Positions 8,134 through 17,004 of a stretch of DNA of 46,097 nt are shown here, in pieces. The DNA lies in NCBI GenBank assembly GCA_013360745.1, contig JABWBA010000020.1, positions 1 through 46,097 of the forward strand. The letters are read 5' to 3'. The stretch is from Chthonomonadales bacterium. GTDB taxonomy: Bacteria > Armatimonadota > Chthonomonadetes > Chthonomonadales > CAJBBX01. The position numbers and the translations under genes are program-made. The stretch's first letter is position 1. Every line of letters begins with the position of its first letter. The notes below the pieces were generated by a model. That model was not told the DNA's origin and ran no database searches. It saw nothing but the letters and a program-made list of their open reading frames with translations.

Positions 8134-10485
8134 TTAGAATCGCTCGGCCACGCTCGTGTCGAGGGCCTGCCCGTAGAGGCCCGTGCCGAACTGCTGAAAG
8201 GCGGGGAACGCCTTGATCCGAATCTGAACCATGATCTGCCGATCGGCGCGCCAGCCATAGGGGTTATCGATGTAGGTCAGCGATGCCTCCATACAGTGCA
8301 TGTCGTGGATGATCTGCAGGTTCCGGCTCTCGAACCGGTTCAGATAACCGTTGTACTGAAGCAACGCGACCACCCGCCATTTCGGGAGCGCCTGCATATT
8401 GAGATACGCGTTGATCTGCCCGAATCGATGCGTTCGCGGGTCGTAGCGGGAGATCAGATCGAAGGCGAACTCCCGGGTTCCCCGGATACGGAGATCACTG
8501 GTGATGGAAACAAGCTCGCCCTGATTCGGATCGTAGGTCACAAGGTTTCGCAGGCGGAACCAGTCGACCGGCCGTACGTACAGATTGGCCGATAGGGTCT
8601 GCCACGGCAGCCGTTGTCCTCCGTAATCCGAGCCAGCGAGATCATATCCGACCCGGGCTGTCAGCTGCAATCGTGCATCGTCCAGAAAGCCCACATCTGC
8701 GGTAATGCTGTGGTATTTACCCTGACGATCGAACCGAAACGGGGTGCCGCCGTGGGGCTGTTGGTACGAGTGGCGCAGCGCCAGGCCCGATTTCGCGCCC
8801 CATCGCTGGGTAAGGGAACTCTGGCTCCGGAGCACGTACTGGGCCGCGTTCTCCCCGTAGAGATACTGCAGGAATCCGCCGGAGACATCCAGGTCGGTCC
8901 GTGCCGAGAGGGTGTAGCGGACCGGGTTCAGGTCGAAGCCGGCGGCGGCTCGTTCGGTGACAGTCCGTTTGGACCCCGTCCCGCCGATGCCTTCCGAGAA
9001 CCGCCCGGCGCCGACCATAAAGGTCAGCGGCAGCCGCGCGAGGAAACCGCTCGTCGGTCGATACTGACTGAGCACCGCCTCGGGCAGCCGTTCCACACCG
9101 CCGAAATAGGATTGGCCGGAAGCGCGCCCGATGGGGATATTCCGGTTGGCGGTCAGCTGCAGCGTGTAGTTGGGCCTGCGGTAATCCGCCTGCAGCCGGG
9201 TAGCAAGCTGCTCATTGGTCTGGCTCTGGCCTCCCGTCGAGCCGCTCGTGTATCCGGAGTAGTCGGCGTTGAGCGAGATCGAACCATCGGAGCCGAGGCC
9301 CAGCCGCTGGGAGAAGTTCGCCGTCGACGACGAGGAATGATAGTCGCCGGAGGTATTGCGGCGCCGGGCAACGTTCAGGATCGTTGGGCTCTCGCGACCG
9401 CCGAGGGTCAGGGTCGCACGGTACCCGTCGTCGGTCGTATCGGGCATGGTCCTGTAGTCGTTTCGGCGCAGATCATAACCCAGGTCGGCCGTCGCCCCGC
9501 CGCCGAACGTCAGACGCGAGCGAAGTCGCGCGGTAAGGTTGCTGCCGGTACCGCCGGAGGGTATGCCGTAGAGCGCGGCTTCGCCCGACACACCGGGCCG
9601 ATTCCAGGCCTGTTCGATGCCGATCCCGATCCCTTTCCGTTCCATGAGATCGACGCGGTACAGACCGGGCGCGTTCTCGGCCAGACGGTAGTTGAAACCG
9701 GTCTTGACAAACCATCCTTCCTCGAGCGATCGGCCTACGTACGGCCTGTACCCTCCTTCGGGGAAGCGCCGGTTCAACGGGACCACGACCGTCGGGAGCA
9801 CGACGATCCGCCTGCCCATCAGGCTGAGGGCTGCCCTACGAATCACGAGGCGCTCGCCAGGCGAGACCTCGATCTCGCCGGTCTCGACGGTGTAATGGGG
9901 TCGGCTAAGGGAACAGGAGGTCGCCGTTGTGCCCGTGCCGACGACGGGCGCCCCTTCGCGGCCGGTGATGCTCCCGCCCGACAGGTAGAGGGGCTCGACG
10001 GTGCGGTTGCGAAGGAAGTCCGGGCTCAAGGCCGCCCGCACGTTCTCAATACGATAGCTCCGGAGCCGCGTGTCGAAACGAATGGCGTCGCCCCGCAGCG
10101 TCTGGCTCCGGTAGGTCAGCGTTGGTGAACCGGTGAAGATCAGCTCGCCATCGAGATCTCCGTTGAGCCTGCCTCCGGTCAGGTGGTACTCACCATATCG
10201 AAAATCGACCCCGGACGCATCAACAAGCGACCCGGCGATTTCGGCTTGATCGAATCGGAGATAGAGCGTATCGGAGCGGAGCGCGTCCGCCTCACCGGCC
10301 TGAGGCGAGGTTGTGTCCTCGAGGACCGGTTGGGCGGGATCCCGAAACCGATCGCCCACCCCGGCTCGTTCGGCCGCAATGATGACCGCAGTGCGGAGCG
10401 CCCTGGCCACCGCGTCCCCCGCTGCGGGCAGGAAGGACGTCGTTGAGACGGTCAACAGCACGGCAAACGCCGTCACAGGAATCAC
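8134..10485 (-). CDS. lptD: LptD-like outer-membrane LPS assembly protein
   Basis: This is a 783-aa outer-membrane protein that would insert lipopolysaccharide or a related lipid into the outer leaflet. It has an N-terminal signal sequence and then an OstA/LptA-like jellyroll from about residue 75 to 200. The LptD junction motif reads TSCSLSRPHYTVETGEIEV, followed by a conserved stretch on metal/pH-type PGERLVI and VLPTVVVPL. The rest, to the C-terminus, is a long series of alternating amphipathic beta strands (barrel), rich in Tyr, Arg, Gly and Ser. Only one Cys is seen near the junction, so the disulfide rearrangement known in E. coli LptD may not operate here. No LptE is adjacent. Its start overlaps the lptF stop (ATGA). 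Confidence 0.9.
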   Translation of the reverse strand: MIPVTAFAVLLTVSTTSFLPAAGDAVARALRTAVIIAAERAGVGDRFRDPAQPVLEDTTSPQAGEADALRSDTLYLRFDQAEIAGSLVDASGVDFRYGEYHLTGGRLNGDLDGELIFTGSPTLTYRSQTLRGDAIRFDTRLRSYRIENVRAALSPDFLRNRTVEPLYLSGGSITGREGAPVVGTGTTATSCSLSRPHYTVETGEIEVSPGERLVIRRAALSLMGRRIVVLPTVVVPLNRRFPEGGYRPYVGRSLEEGWFVKTGFNYRLAENAPGLYRVDLMERKGIGIGIEQAWNRPGVSGEAALYGIPSGGTGSNLTARLRSRLTFGGGATADLGYDLRRNDYRTMPDTTDDGYRATLTLGGRESPTILNVARRRNTSGDYHSSSSTANFSQRLGLGSDGSISLNADYSGYTSGSTGGQSQTNEQLATRLQADYRRPNYTLQLTANRNIPIGRASGQSYFGGVERLPEAVLSQYRPTSGFLARLPLTFMVGAGRFSEGIGGTGSKRTVTERAAAGFDLNPVRYTLSARTDLDVSGGFLQYLYGENAAQYVLRSQSSLTQRWGAKSGLALRHSYQQPHGGTPFRFDRQGKYHSITADVGFLDDARLQLTARVGYDLAGSDYGGQRLPWQTLSANLYVRPVDWFRLRNLVTYDPNQGELVSITSDLRIRGTREFAFDLISRYDPRTHRFGQINAYLNMQALPKWRVVALLQYNGYLNRFESRNLQIIHDMHCMEASLTYIDNPYGWRADRQIMVQIRIKAFPAFQQFGTGLYGQALDTSVAERF

Positions 10486-11588
10486 TCGCTTTTCCTGAGG
10501 AACCAGAGCCCGATGAGCGTAAAGATCCCGTTCTGCCCCCAGGCAGCCGCAATGGGCGGCAGCACCTCTGGGAATCGGGAGCCGATGATTCGTGCGGCCA
10601 GCATCGTGTTCCAGTAGACGAACACGAGGATGATGGAGAGCAGCACGCCCATAAAGCCGCCCGCCCGCGCGAACCGCATCGCGAGCGGCGGGCAGACCAG
10701 GGCGAACACCAGACAGGAGAGGGGCACGGAAAGCTTGAAATGGAGATCGAGAAGATCCTGCGGATTGACGTAGCCCGTCTGCCGCTGGAATGCGATGCGG
10801 GAGGCCAGGTCACGAAACGGGATCGAGGCAGCGGAAGAATAGAGCGGCAGCTGCAGGCTGATCATATTGAACATCCGCTCGGGCAGACGGAAGTCGAGAT
10901 GGAGCGTACGGCTTCGAGTGAACACCTCCCGATCGCCATGGTCCTCGTAGACATGGATTCGGGCGTCATGGAGCGTCCAGCGACCATCGGCGTAGTCCGC
11001 CGTCTCCGCCTGCATGACGGTCGGCAGTCGGCCCTCCGGCGGCCGTACGAGCAGGGTTACGTCGTGGAGGCGGGACTTGCCGCGAAGCTGGCTGATCCGC
11101 CCCACATAGACCGTATAGCGGCGGTCCGCCGACTGGACAACCTGTCCTTCCCGAGGGCTCAGAAAACGGACGCCGCGCGATAGCTCGGTCATCGTCCGCT
11201 CATACTGCCGGTTCGCCCATGGCACGACTTTCTCGCCGAACGCGAACGCCGCAACGCTCATCACGATGCCCGTGACGAAGATCGAGGCGAAGATGCGCCT
11301 GAGGCTGATGCCGGCGGCCCGCATGACGGTGATCTCCGCATCCCGGCTCAGACGGCTGACGGCAAGCGAGGCCCCGATGGCGGTCGCTACAGGCATCGTC
11401 AACCCGACCAGATAGGGCATAAAATAGAACGCGATCTTCGCGATCCCGGCGGCGGGGATGTTGAACGAAAGGAACGTGTCCGCGTTGTTGTACAGAACCG
11501 TGCCGGTGAGCATGAGCACGACCGCGGCCTGCCCGATCAGAAAGGGTACGACCATCTCCCGGGCGACAGCCCTGTCCACGAGCTTCAT
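10482..11588 (-). CDS. lptF: LptF/LptG-family LPS export permease (YjgP/YjgQ)
   Basis: This is a 368-aa inner-membrane subunit of the LptB2FG exporter, which pulls LPS out of the inner membrane. The start MKLVDRAVAREM at 11588 matches the usual family N-terminus; a TTG at 11624 would add 12 atypical residues. Three membrane helices lie before residue 130, followed by a periplasmic beta-jellyroll domain (about 140-270) and three C-terminal helices. Only one YjgP/YjgQ gene is in the window. LptF and LptG cannot be told apart from sequence alone, and some bacteria encode them apart. The LptB ATPase is not in the window. Confidence 0.88.
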   Translation of the reverse strand: MKLVDRAVAREMVVPFLIGQAAVVLMLTGTVLYNNADTFLSFNIPAAGIAKIAFYFMPYLVGLTMPVATAIGASLAVSRLSRDAEITVMRAAGISLRRIFASIFVTGIVMSVAAFAFGEKVVPWANRQYERTMTELSRGVRFLSPREGQVVQSADRRYTVYVGRISQLRGKSRLHDVTLLVRPPEGRLPTVMQAETADYADGRWTLHDARIHVYEDHGDREVFTRSRTLHLDFRLPERMFNMISLQLPLYSSAASIPFRDLASRIAFQRQTGYVNPQDLLDLHFKLSVPLSCLVFALVCPPLAMRFARAGGFMGVLLSIILVFVYWNTMLAARIIGSRFPEVLPPIAAAWGQNGIFTLIGLWFLRKSE

Positions 11589-11641
11589 GGATGCGATTCT
11601 ACGGCTGCGCGCCCCCTTCGTCAAGGAGCGCGCCGCCCATC

Positions 11642-12622
11642 CTAGAGGCGCACGACCTGGCCGGTCTCCACGCTCCGGTAGGCCGCCTCCGCGATGGCGA
11701 TCTGCGGCAGGAGCTGCTCGGGCTGCACCGCCAGCTCCGCGCCTTCCGTCAGGTGCGCGGCGATATTTCGGTAGAAGGCCTGCCAGTCGGACGGCGCCAG
11801 CGCGACCTCATGATCCTCCTGCGAGCCGTTCCAGAGCTTCCGGACGTGGACGGGCGTATCGAAGCCTCGACATTCGAGAGCGCCGTATTCGCCGATGATG
11901 TACCAGCGGGGCATCGCGAGCATGTTGATGTATCCGATCACCGTCGTCGCGGTGGTTCCATCCTCAAAGGTCACAGTGCAGTTGATGTAATCCTCGACCG
12001 AGGTTGGCGCCTCGCGGCGGTAATGAACGAAGGCATAGACGTGCTGCGGTTTCGCGCCCGTGAGGAGGAGGATCTGGTCCAGCGTATGCGCCCCCCAATC
12101 GAACATCCACCCGCCCATGGCTTCCCGGACGCTGCGCCAGCCCCCCGGCTGCGCCCAGTCGGTGACGCAAGACTGAATATGGTAGAGCCTGCCGAGCTCG
12201 AAATCGTCGATGATCTGCCGTACTGCCTGGAAATCGCCGTCCCACCTCCTGTTGTGGAACACGGACAGGAGGACACCCGCCGCGTCCCGGGCGCGGATCA
12301 TCGCCTCGGCCTCGGCCACCGTGAGGCACATCGCCTTATCGGTGATCGTATGCTTGCCTGCCTGCATCGATTGGATCGCCAGCGGCGCATGGGTGTTGTG
12401 CGGCGTAACGACGACGACGCCATCGACGTCCGGATCCGACAGCGCATCCTCATAGGCAGCATAACCGCGCACGTTCGGATGTTCGGTCATGGCTTTCTGA
12501 AGACGGTCCGGAGCCGAGTCGCAGATACCGTGCAGGACAAGCCCCGGGGTCTGCTCGATGTATCGGGCATGGTGCCAGCCCATGCCGTATCCGACTACAA
12601 CCCAGCGCGTGGGTCCGCTCAT
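11642..12622 (-). CDS. Gfo/Idh/MocA-family NAD(P)-dependent oxidoreductase
   Basis: This is a 326-aa sugar or polyol dehydrogenase-type protein. The N-terminal Rossmann fold has VVVGYGMGWHH (residues 8-18), the second half of the nucleotide site reads VVVVTPHNTHAPLA, and a C-terminal alpha/beta domain follows. The EKP motif that holds the catalytic lysine in this family reads TDKAMC: the lysine is kept and both flanking residues are changed. The later GGWMFDWGAHTLDQ matches the family's substrate-binding D-x-x-x-H segment. The ribosome site GGGGAGG lies about 11 nt before the ATG at 12622. The true substrate is unknown. It sits between the Lar genes and lptF on the same strand with short gaps. 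Confidence 0.88.
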   Translation of the reverse strand: MSGPTRWVVVGYGMGWHHARYIEQTPGLVLHGICDSAPDRLQKAMTEHPNVRGYAAYEDALSDPDVDGVVVVTPHNTHAPLAIQSMQAGKHTITDKAMCLTVAEAEAMIRARDAAGVLLSVFHNRRWDGDFQAVRQIIDDFELGRLYHIQSCVTDWAQPGGWRSVREAMGGWMFDWGAHTLDQILLLTGAKPQHVYAFVHYRREAPTSVEDYINCTVTFEDGTTATTVIGYINMLAMPRWYIIGEYGALECRGFDTPVHVRKLWNGSQEDHEVALAPSDWQAFYRNIAAHLTEGAELAVQPEQLLPQIAIAEAAYRSVETGQVVRL

Positions 12623-12645
12623 GGCGTGTTTCTGTCCTCCCCGGT

Positions 12646-12867
12646 CTATGGATGAGTTGTCCGGACCTCATGGGCGTTTGGCCCGGTATGCGCGGCGTTC
12701 TGGACGCCGATATCGTACCGATGGCGCCTCAGGTATGCTAGCCAACCGGCAGCGGCCATGCCGACAAGCATGAGGGCGATGGTGACGAGGATCTTATCGC
12801 GGCGCGCTGTGGGGCGAGCGCTGTAGATGGGCGGTCCGTCGTACTGTCCATCGCTCGGATCAACCAT
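12646..12867 (-). CDS. Small single-pass membrane protein
   Basis: This is a predicted 73-aa protein with a polar N-terminus, a positively charged stop-anchor (ARRDK), one hydrophobic helix (ILVTIALMLVGMAAAGWLAYL, given here by its ends near residues 26-46) and a basic, then polar tail. The start ATG 12867 overlaps the larB stop by 8 nt; a start 18 nt further upstream is possible. Position and overlap support a real gene in the array, but no family is recognised. It could simply be a spacer ORF. Confidence 0.45.
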   Translation of the reverse strand: MVDPSDGQYDGPPIYSARPTARRDKILVTIALMLVGMAAAGWLAYLRRHRYDIGVQNAAHTGPNAHEVRTTHP

Positions 12868-13639
12868 CGGCTGGACCCGCTGCATTCACCATATGGGCGA
12901 AGTATCCGCCCCCAAAACCGTTATCGATGTTCATGACGGCCACCCCTGCAGCACAGGAGTTCAGCATCGCCAGAAGCGCTGCCAGTCCATGGAAGCTCGC
13001 CCCATACCCGACGCTGGTCGGTACCGCCACTACGGGGCGTCGCACCAGCCCGCCGACGACGGACGCCAGGGCGCCCTCCATGCCGGCCACGACGACGATC
13101 GCCGAGGCAGCGAACAGCCGCTCCTGCTGGTCCAACAGGCGATGGAGCCCTGCCACACCGACATCATACAGCCGATCGACCCGGGAGCCGAGCTCCTCAG
13201 CCACGACGGCAGCCTCCTCGGCAACGGGGATATCCGATGTGCCGGCCGATACCACGAGCACGGTGCCGGCGAGACGGGTACGATTCGCTTCGTTTGTCGA
13301 TTCCGAGGAGGGAACAACGACGATCCGGGCCGCTTCGTGGTGCACCGCCTCGGGGAAGCGATCGAGCAGCTCCCGAGCATCTTCCGATGATACGCGGGTC
13401 GCCATAACCCGGGAGCCGCTCACTGCGAGCCGTTCCGCGATGGCGACGATTTGCGACGGCGTCTTGCCGGGGCAGAAGATAACCTCCGGCACTCCGGTTC
13501 GAAGGGCCCGGTGATGGTCGACCCGAGCGAAGCCAAGGTTTTCGTACGGCAGACCCCGCAGAGCCTCGAGGGCGCTCTCTACGGAAGCGTCGCCATCACG
13601 GACCCGCTCCAGCAGCCGCTGCAACCGTTCACGATCCAA
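12860..13639 (-). CDS. larB: LarB, nickel-pincer cofactor biosynthesis (carboxylase)
   Basis: LarB carboxylates and hydrolyses nicotinate adenine dinucleotide to give the dicarboxylated precursor of the nickel-pincer nucleotide cofactor of lactate racemase-type enzymes (established for the family). This 259-aa protein has the typical LarB N-terminal half (ENLGFARVDHHRALRTGVPE) and a C-terminal PurE-like domain with VSAGTSDIPVAEEAA and MEGALASVVGGL. The start is TTG at 13639, which overlaps the larE stop by 11 nt. No LarC (nickel insertase) or LarA lies in the window. Confidence 0.92.
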   Translation of the reverse strand: MDRERLQRLLERVRDGDASVESALEALRGLPYENLGFARVDHHRALRTGVPEVIFCPGKTPSQIVAIAERLAVSGSRVMATRVSSEDARELLDRFPEAVHHEAARIVVVPSSESTNEANRTRLAGTVLVVSAGTSDIPVAEEAAVVAEELGSRVDRLYDVGVAGLHRLLDQQERLFAASAIVVVAGMEGALASVVGGLVRRPVVAVPTSVGYGASFHGLAALLAMLNSCAAGVAVMNIDNGFGGGYFAHMVNAAGPADG

Positions 13640-14510
13640 CGGTATCAGAGCCCGGGTTTTGCCGGGCGCGCATCCGGATCGGATCGTTCATCTTGCCGGA
13701 CCGGAAGCCCTCGATATCCATCGCGACATAGACGTAACCGGCCTCGCGAAACCGCGTCAGGATCTCCTCACGCCGGTCCAGGATAACGGGGAAATCCTGC
13801 ACTTCGACTTCCAGCCGGCAGATCGGCCCGTGATGCCGAACGCGAAACTGGCGGAGGCCGATCTCCCGCAGAAACCGCTCGCATGCGTCGACCTGTTTCA
13901 GGAGTTCATACGTGATCTCGGTGCCGTACGGGAACCGGGACGAGAGGCAGGCGAACGACGGCTTATCCCAGTTCGGCAGGCCCAGCGCCCCCGCAATGGC
14001 CCGGACTTCGGCCTTGGTCAACCCAGCTTCCCGGAGCGGGCTCCGCACGTTCCGTTCGGTACCCGCACGCATGCCGGGTCGGAAATCTCCGACATCGTCG
14101 GCATTAGAGCCGTCGGCGATCCACTCGATCCCATGTCGATCCGCAACCGCCCGGAGGACGCCGAACAGCTCCGTCTTGCAGTGATAGCACCGATCCAGCG
14201 TATTGGTTCGAAACAGCGGATTGGTCATTTCGTGGGTCGGCACGAGCTCAACTTCAATGCCGAAACTCGCCGCAGTATCCAGCGCTCCCTCCACCTCGCC
14301 CTGGGGGAACGCCTCGGAGTTGCCGATCACGGCGATCGCCCGAGATCCGAGGACATCGTGGGCCACGCGCGCGACCACGGCGCTATCGACGCCGCCGGAG
14401 AAACCGACCGCGACGGAACCCATCTCATCGAATATGGTTCGCAAACGCTCCAGTTTGGCGGAGGTCGCCGCGTCGAGCGCAGTCCCCTCCGAGATCCCCG
14501 TAACGGCCAT
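13629..14510 (-). CDS. larE: LarE, ATP-dependent sulfur transferase for nickel-pincer cofactor
   Basis: LarE adenylates the carboxyl groups made by LarB and converts them to thiocarboxylates (known for the family). This 293-aa protein has the PP-loop ATP-pyrophosphatase motif GFSGGVDS at residues 36-43. It also has the conserved RCYHCKTELF (C108, C111) and the PSFACLSSRFPYG segment. Cys188 there corresponds to the single sacrificial Cys of Lactobacillus LarE, so the sacrificial (single-Cys) mechanism is likely. GGAGAGG precedes the ATG at 14510. It is the first gene of a nearly gapless leftward array that continues through larB to the M16 genes. Confidence 0.92.
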   Translation of the reverse strand: MAVTGISEGTALDAATSAKLERLRTIFDEMGSVAVGFSGGVDSAVVARVAHDVLGSRAIAVIGNSEAFPQGEVEGALDTAASFGIEVELVPTHEMTNPLFRTNTLDRCYHCKTELFGVLRAVADRHGIEWIADGSNADDVGDFRPGMRAGTERNVRSPLREAGLTKAEVRAIAGALGLPNWDKPSFACLSSRFPYGTEITYELLKQVDACERFLREIGLRQFRVRHHGPICRLEVEVQDFPVILDRREEILTRFREAGYVYVAMDIEGFRSGKMNDPIRMRARQNPGSDTVGS

Positions 14511-14667
14511 GGGCCTCTCCTATCTCTGCCCAATCCCGGCGCTGTTGAGCCGGGGACAATCTCATTTCTGTACGCAGATTATACTCGAACCGTTTTGGCG
14601 GGCACTGGCCGATCCCGCGGCAGGTACACTGCCCTTTGTCGGAAACCGGATGGATAGGGAGGGGAGT

Positions 14668-15885
14668 ATGACGCGACGAGATCGTGTGCTGGCGGCGCTC
14701 AGGTTCGAGGAGACACCCCAGGCGCCCAGGGATCTGGGCGCGATGAAATCGACGGGTATCAGCGCCTTCGGCTATCCCCGTCTCGTGGAGGCCCTGGGGC
14801 TTCCGCCCCGCAGGCCTCGCGTGCACGACACCGGACAGATGCTGGCCCTTCCGGACCTCGATGTGCTGGACGCACTGGATTGTGATGTCGTCACGATTGA
14901 CGGCGGCGTCACCAACGCGTTCCAGGAACCGGAGAAGTGGCGCGCCTATGATTTCGGGGGTCGGCTGCCCGCGATGGTCCAGTATCCCGAGGCGTTCGAG
15001 CTGGAGCCGGACGGGACACTGGTTCAGTGGAAGAGCGCCCGCATGCCCCCGACCTCGTATGTGTTCAACGAGGACCACTCCGGACAGCCGATCCTCGACC
15101 TCGATCAGCCCCTCCCGCTGCTCGACCTGGACGCCCATCGCAAGCGGCTCGAGGCGTCCGTGGTCACCGACGAACAGGTTCGGACGACGACGGACCTGGC
15201 CCGCCGGGTCCGGGAGTCGACGGATCGGGCGGTGTTCTTCACCGACTATTGCGGATCCGGGATCGGCATCGGCGGCCACTCGGGCATCGGCATCTTTCCC
15301 ATCATCTGCAAGCTGGAGCCCGATTACGTCCATGAGTACCATGACATGACGATCGCGCGAGCCATCGCCAACGTTCGGGCGCTCCTTCCGGAGCTGCGCG
15401 GTCTGGTCGATATCATCATGACCACGGCAGATGATTGGGGCACGCAGAACAGCCTGATCGCATCCAAGCAGACCTACCGGGATCTGTTCCTTCCCTACTA
15501 CAGACGGCTCAACGACGAGATCCACCGTATCCTGCCGGACGTCAGGATCTTCATGCACAACTGCGGGGCCATCTACGACATCCTGGACCTCATCGTCGAA
15601 AGCGGGTTCGACGTGCTGAATCCGGTTCAATGGCCCGCAGGGGGCCGCAGCTACGCCGAATGGAAGGATCGCGCGAGGGGTCGGCTGGCGTTCTGGGGCG
15701 GCGGCCTCAATACCCAGCACACCCTCCCCCACGGCACCGTCGAAGAGGTTCAGGCGGAAGTCCGTACTGTCGTCCGCCGCCTTCGGGAGGGAGGCGGCTA
15801 CGTATTCAACAACGTGCACAACCTTCTGGCCGAGATCCCGCCCGAGAAGATCATCGCCATGTACCAGGCTGCGGCCGAGGCCTGA
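14668..15885 (+). CDS. UroD-family protein (methyltransferase/decarboxylase-like), Zn site intact
   Basis: This 405-aa protein belongs to the uroporphyrinogen decarboxylase superfamily, whose non-haem members are mostly corrinoid methyltransferases (MtaA/CmuA types) or uncharacterised catabolic enzymes. A long frame continues upstream, but the ATG at 14668 has an excellent ribosome site (GGGAGGGGAG). The metal-binding segment FMHNCG is present (His297, Cys299), followed by VESGFDVLNPVQW, typical of this branch. The start region RRDRVLAALRFEETPQAPRD is the classic family opening. It is probably not a haem-synthesis enzyme, given its length and the paired UroD homologue next door. The substrate is unknown. 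Confidence 0.85.
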   Translation: MTRRDRVLAALRFEETPQAPRDLGAMKSTGISAFGYPRLVEALGLPPRRPRVHDTGQMLALPDLDVLDALDCDVVTIDGGVTNAFQEPEKWRAYDFGGRLPAMVQYPEAFELEPDGTLVQWKSARMPPTSYVFNEDHSGQPILDLDQPLPLLDLDAHRKRLEASVVTDEQVRTTTDLARRVRESTDRAVFFTDYCGSGIGIGGHSGIGIFPIICKLEPDYVHEYHDMTIARAIANVRALLPELRGLVDIIMTTADDWGTQNSLIASKQTYRDLFLPYYRRLNDEIHRILPDVRIFMHNCGAIYDILDLIVESGFDVLNPVQWPAGGRSYAEWKDRARGRLAFWGGGLNTQHTLPHGTVEEVQAEVRTVVRRLREGGGYVFNNVHNLLAEIPPEKIIAMYQAAAEA

Positions 15886-15926
15886 TCCGGCCCGCGGCCC
15901 CTCGAATGGATCGGAGATACAGTACC

Positions 15927-16895
15927 ATGACCTCGCGAGAGCGCGTGCAGACGGTGATCGATGGGGGCGTTCCCGACCGGATACCGATCTACGGTTGGGT
16001 CCGGGCGAATCTGGACGGTCCGATCTCGAAGGCGTTCGGCTCCTGCGACGCCTTCGAGGATCATTACGAGTTCGACCTCGCCCACCTCTTCGGCGGCCCG
16101 TACCCTTATCCGGGCCTGAGTGCGCGCAAGGCCGACCGGCCCATCGAACCGGCGGAGGCGCTGGATCTCATCATATCGGATCCGGACGACACAGCGGCCT
16201 ACGCCGGCATCGCTGCCGGCATCGAGCACCATAAGACCAGGCGAGGCCGGTTTGTCTACGTGCAGACGCCCGGGATCTTCGAGTGCCTCAACGATGTGTT
16301 CGGCATCGAAAACCACTTGATGTACCTGGGGCTGGAGCCCGACACCCTTCGCGAAATATACGGGCGTCAGGCCCTGTGGAACCGGCGGTTCGCCATGAAC
16401 TGCCTCGATCTCGGCGTAGACATGGTGCACGTTTCGGATGATTGGGGCGGCCAGACCGGGCTGATGTTCTCACCGAGAACATGGCGCACCCTGATCATGC
16501 CGGCGCACAAGGTCACCTGCGACGCCGTCAAGGCGCGCGGGGCGAACCTCAGCCTCCACACGGACGGCAACATCAACTCGGTAGTCGAGGGCATCGTCGA
16601 GCTCGGTTTCGATGTCGTGCATCCCTGGCAGGAATCGGCCGGACAGAGCCTGACCGAACATCATGCCCGCTGGCGCTCGCACTTCGCTGTGATGGGCGGT
16701 CTGGATGTGCAGACGACGATCGGTTTCGGGAAGCTGGAGTTCCTGCGCGCCGAGATCGAGAGGGTCATGCGGATCGGGGCGGATGGCGGCCTGCTCTACT
16801 GCACGTCGCATTTTGTCCAGGATCATTGCAGTATCGAGGAGCTGACCATGGCCTTCGATTTGATCTACGACCTAAGCCGACGCGTAACGGCGTAA
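15927..16895 (+). CDS. UroD-family protein lacking the zinc cysteine
   Basis: This 322-aa homologue of the preceding gene begins 41 nt after its stop. The opening SRERVQTVIDGGVPDRIPIYG is the standard UroD-superfamily start. The metal segment reads LHTDGNI (His211, Asp213), so the Cys of the HxCG motif is replaced by Asp; a different metal site or no metal is expected. The following VELGFDVVHPWQ keeps the fold motif. A weak GGAG lies upstream; an in-frame ATG at 15906 is an alternative start. The pair may act together or on related substrates (inference from order). Confidence 0.85.
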   Translation: MTSRERVQTVIDGGVPDRIPIYGWVRANLDGPISKAFGSCDAFEDHYEFDLAHLFGGPYPYPGLSARKADRPIEPAEALDLIISDPDDTAAYAGIAAGIEHHKTRRGRFVYVQTPGIFECLNDVFGIENHLMYLGLEPDTLREIYGRQALWNRRFAMNCLDLGVDMVHVSDDWGGQTGLMFSPRTWRTLIMPAHKVTCDAVKARGANLSLHTDGNINSVVEGIVELGFDVVHPWQESAGQSLTEHHARWRSHFAVMGGLDVQTTIGFGKLEFLRAEIERVMRIGADGGLLYCTSHFVQDHCSIEELTMAFDLIYDLSRRVTA

Positions 16896-16915
16896 CAGCG
16901 CCGATCGATACCGTC

Positions 16916-16944
16916 TTGCGTTCGTGCGTCATGCAATGTATAAT
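16916..16944 (+). promoter_or_regulatory. Promoter: TTGCGT, 17 bp, TATAAT
   Basis: A -35 box TTGCGT (16916-16921) and a perfect -10 box TATAAT (16939-16944) are separated by exactly 17 bp. They sit about 60 nt before the start of the lipoprotein gene at 17005. This is a strong sigma70-type match. Confidence 0.7.
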
Positions 16945-17004
16945 GCGTACTTGAGGCGATGATGGTTCACGCCTCCACGTTCGCGACCATCAGGAGGATG
17001 ATTC

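Noticed and set aside
14425-15819. Long minus-strand open frame opposite the first UroD gene
   Set aside because: It is a shadow of a real gene with strong family motifs on the plus strand; GC-rich DNA often leaves such frames open.
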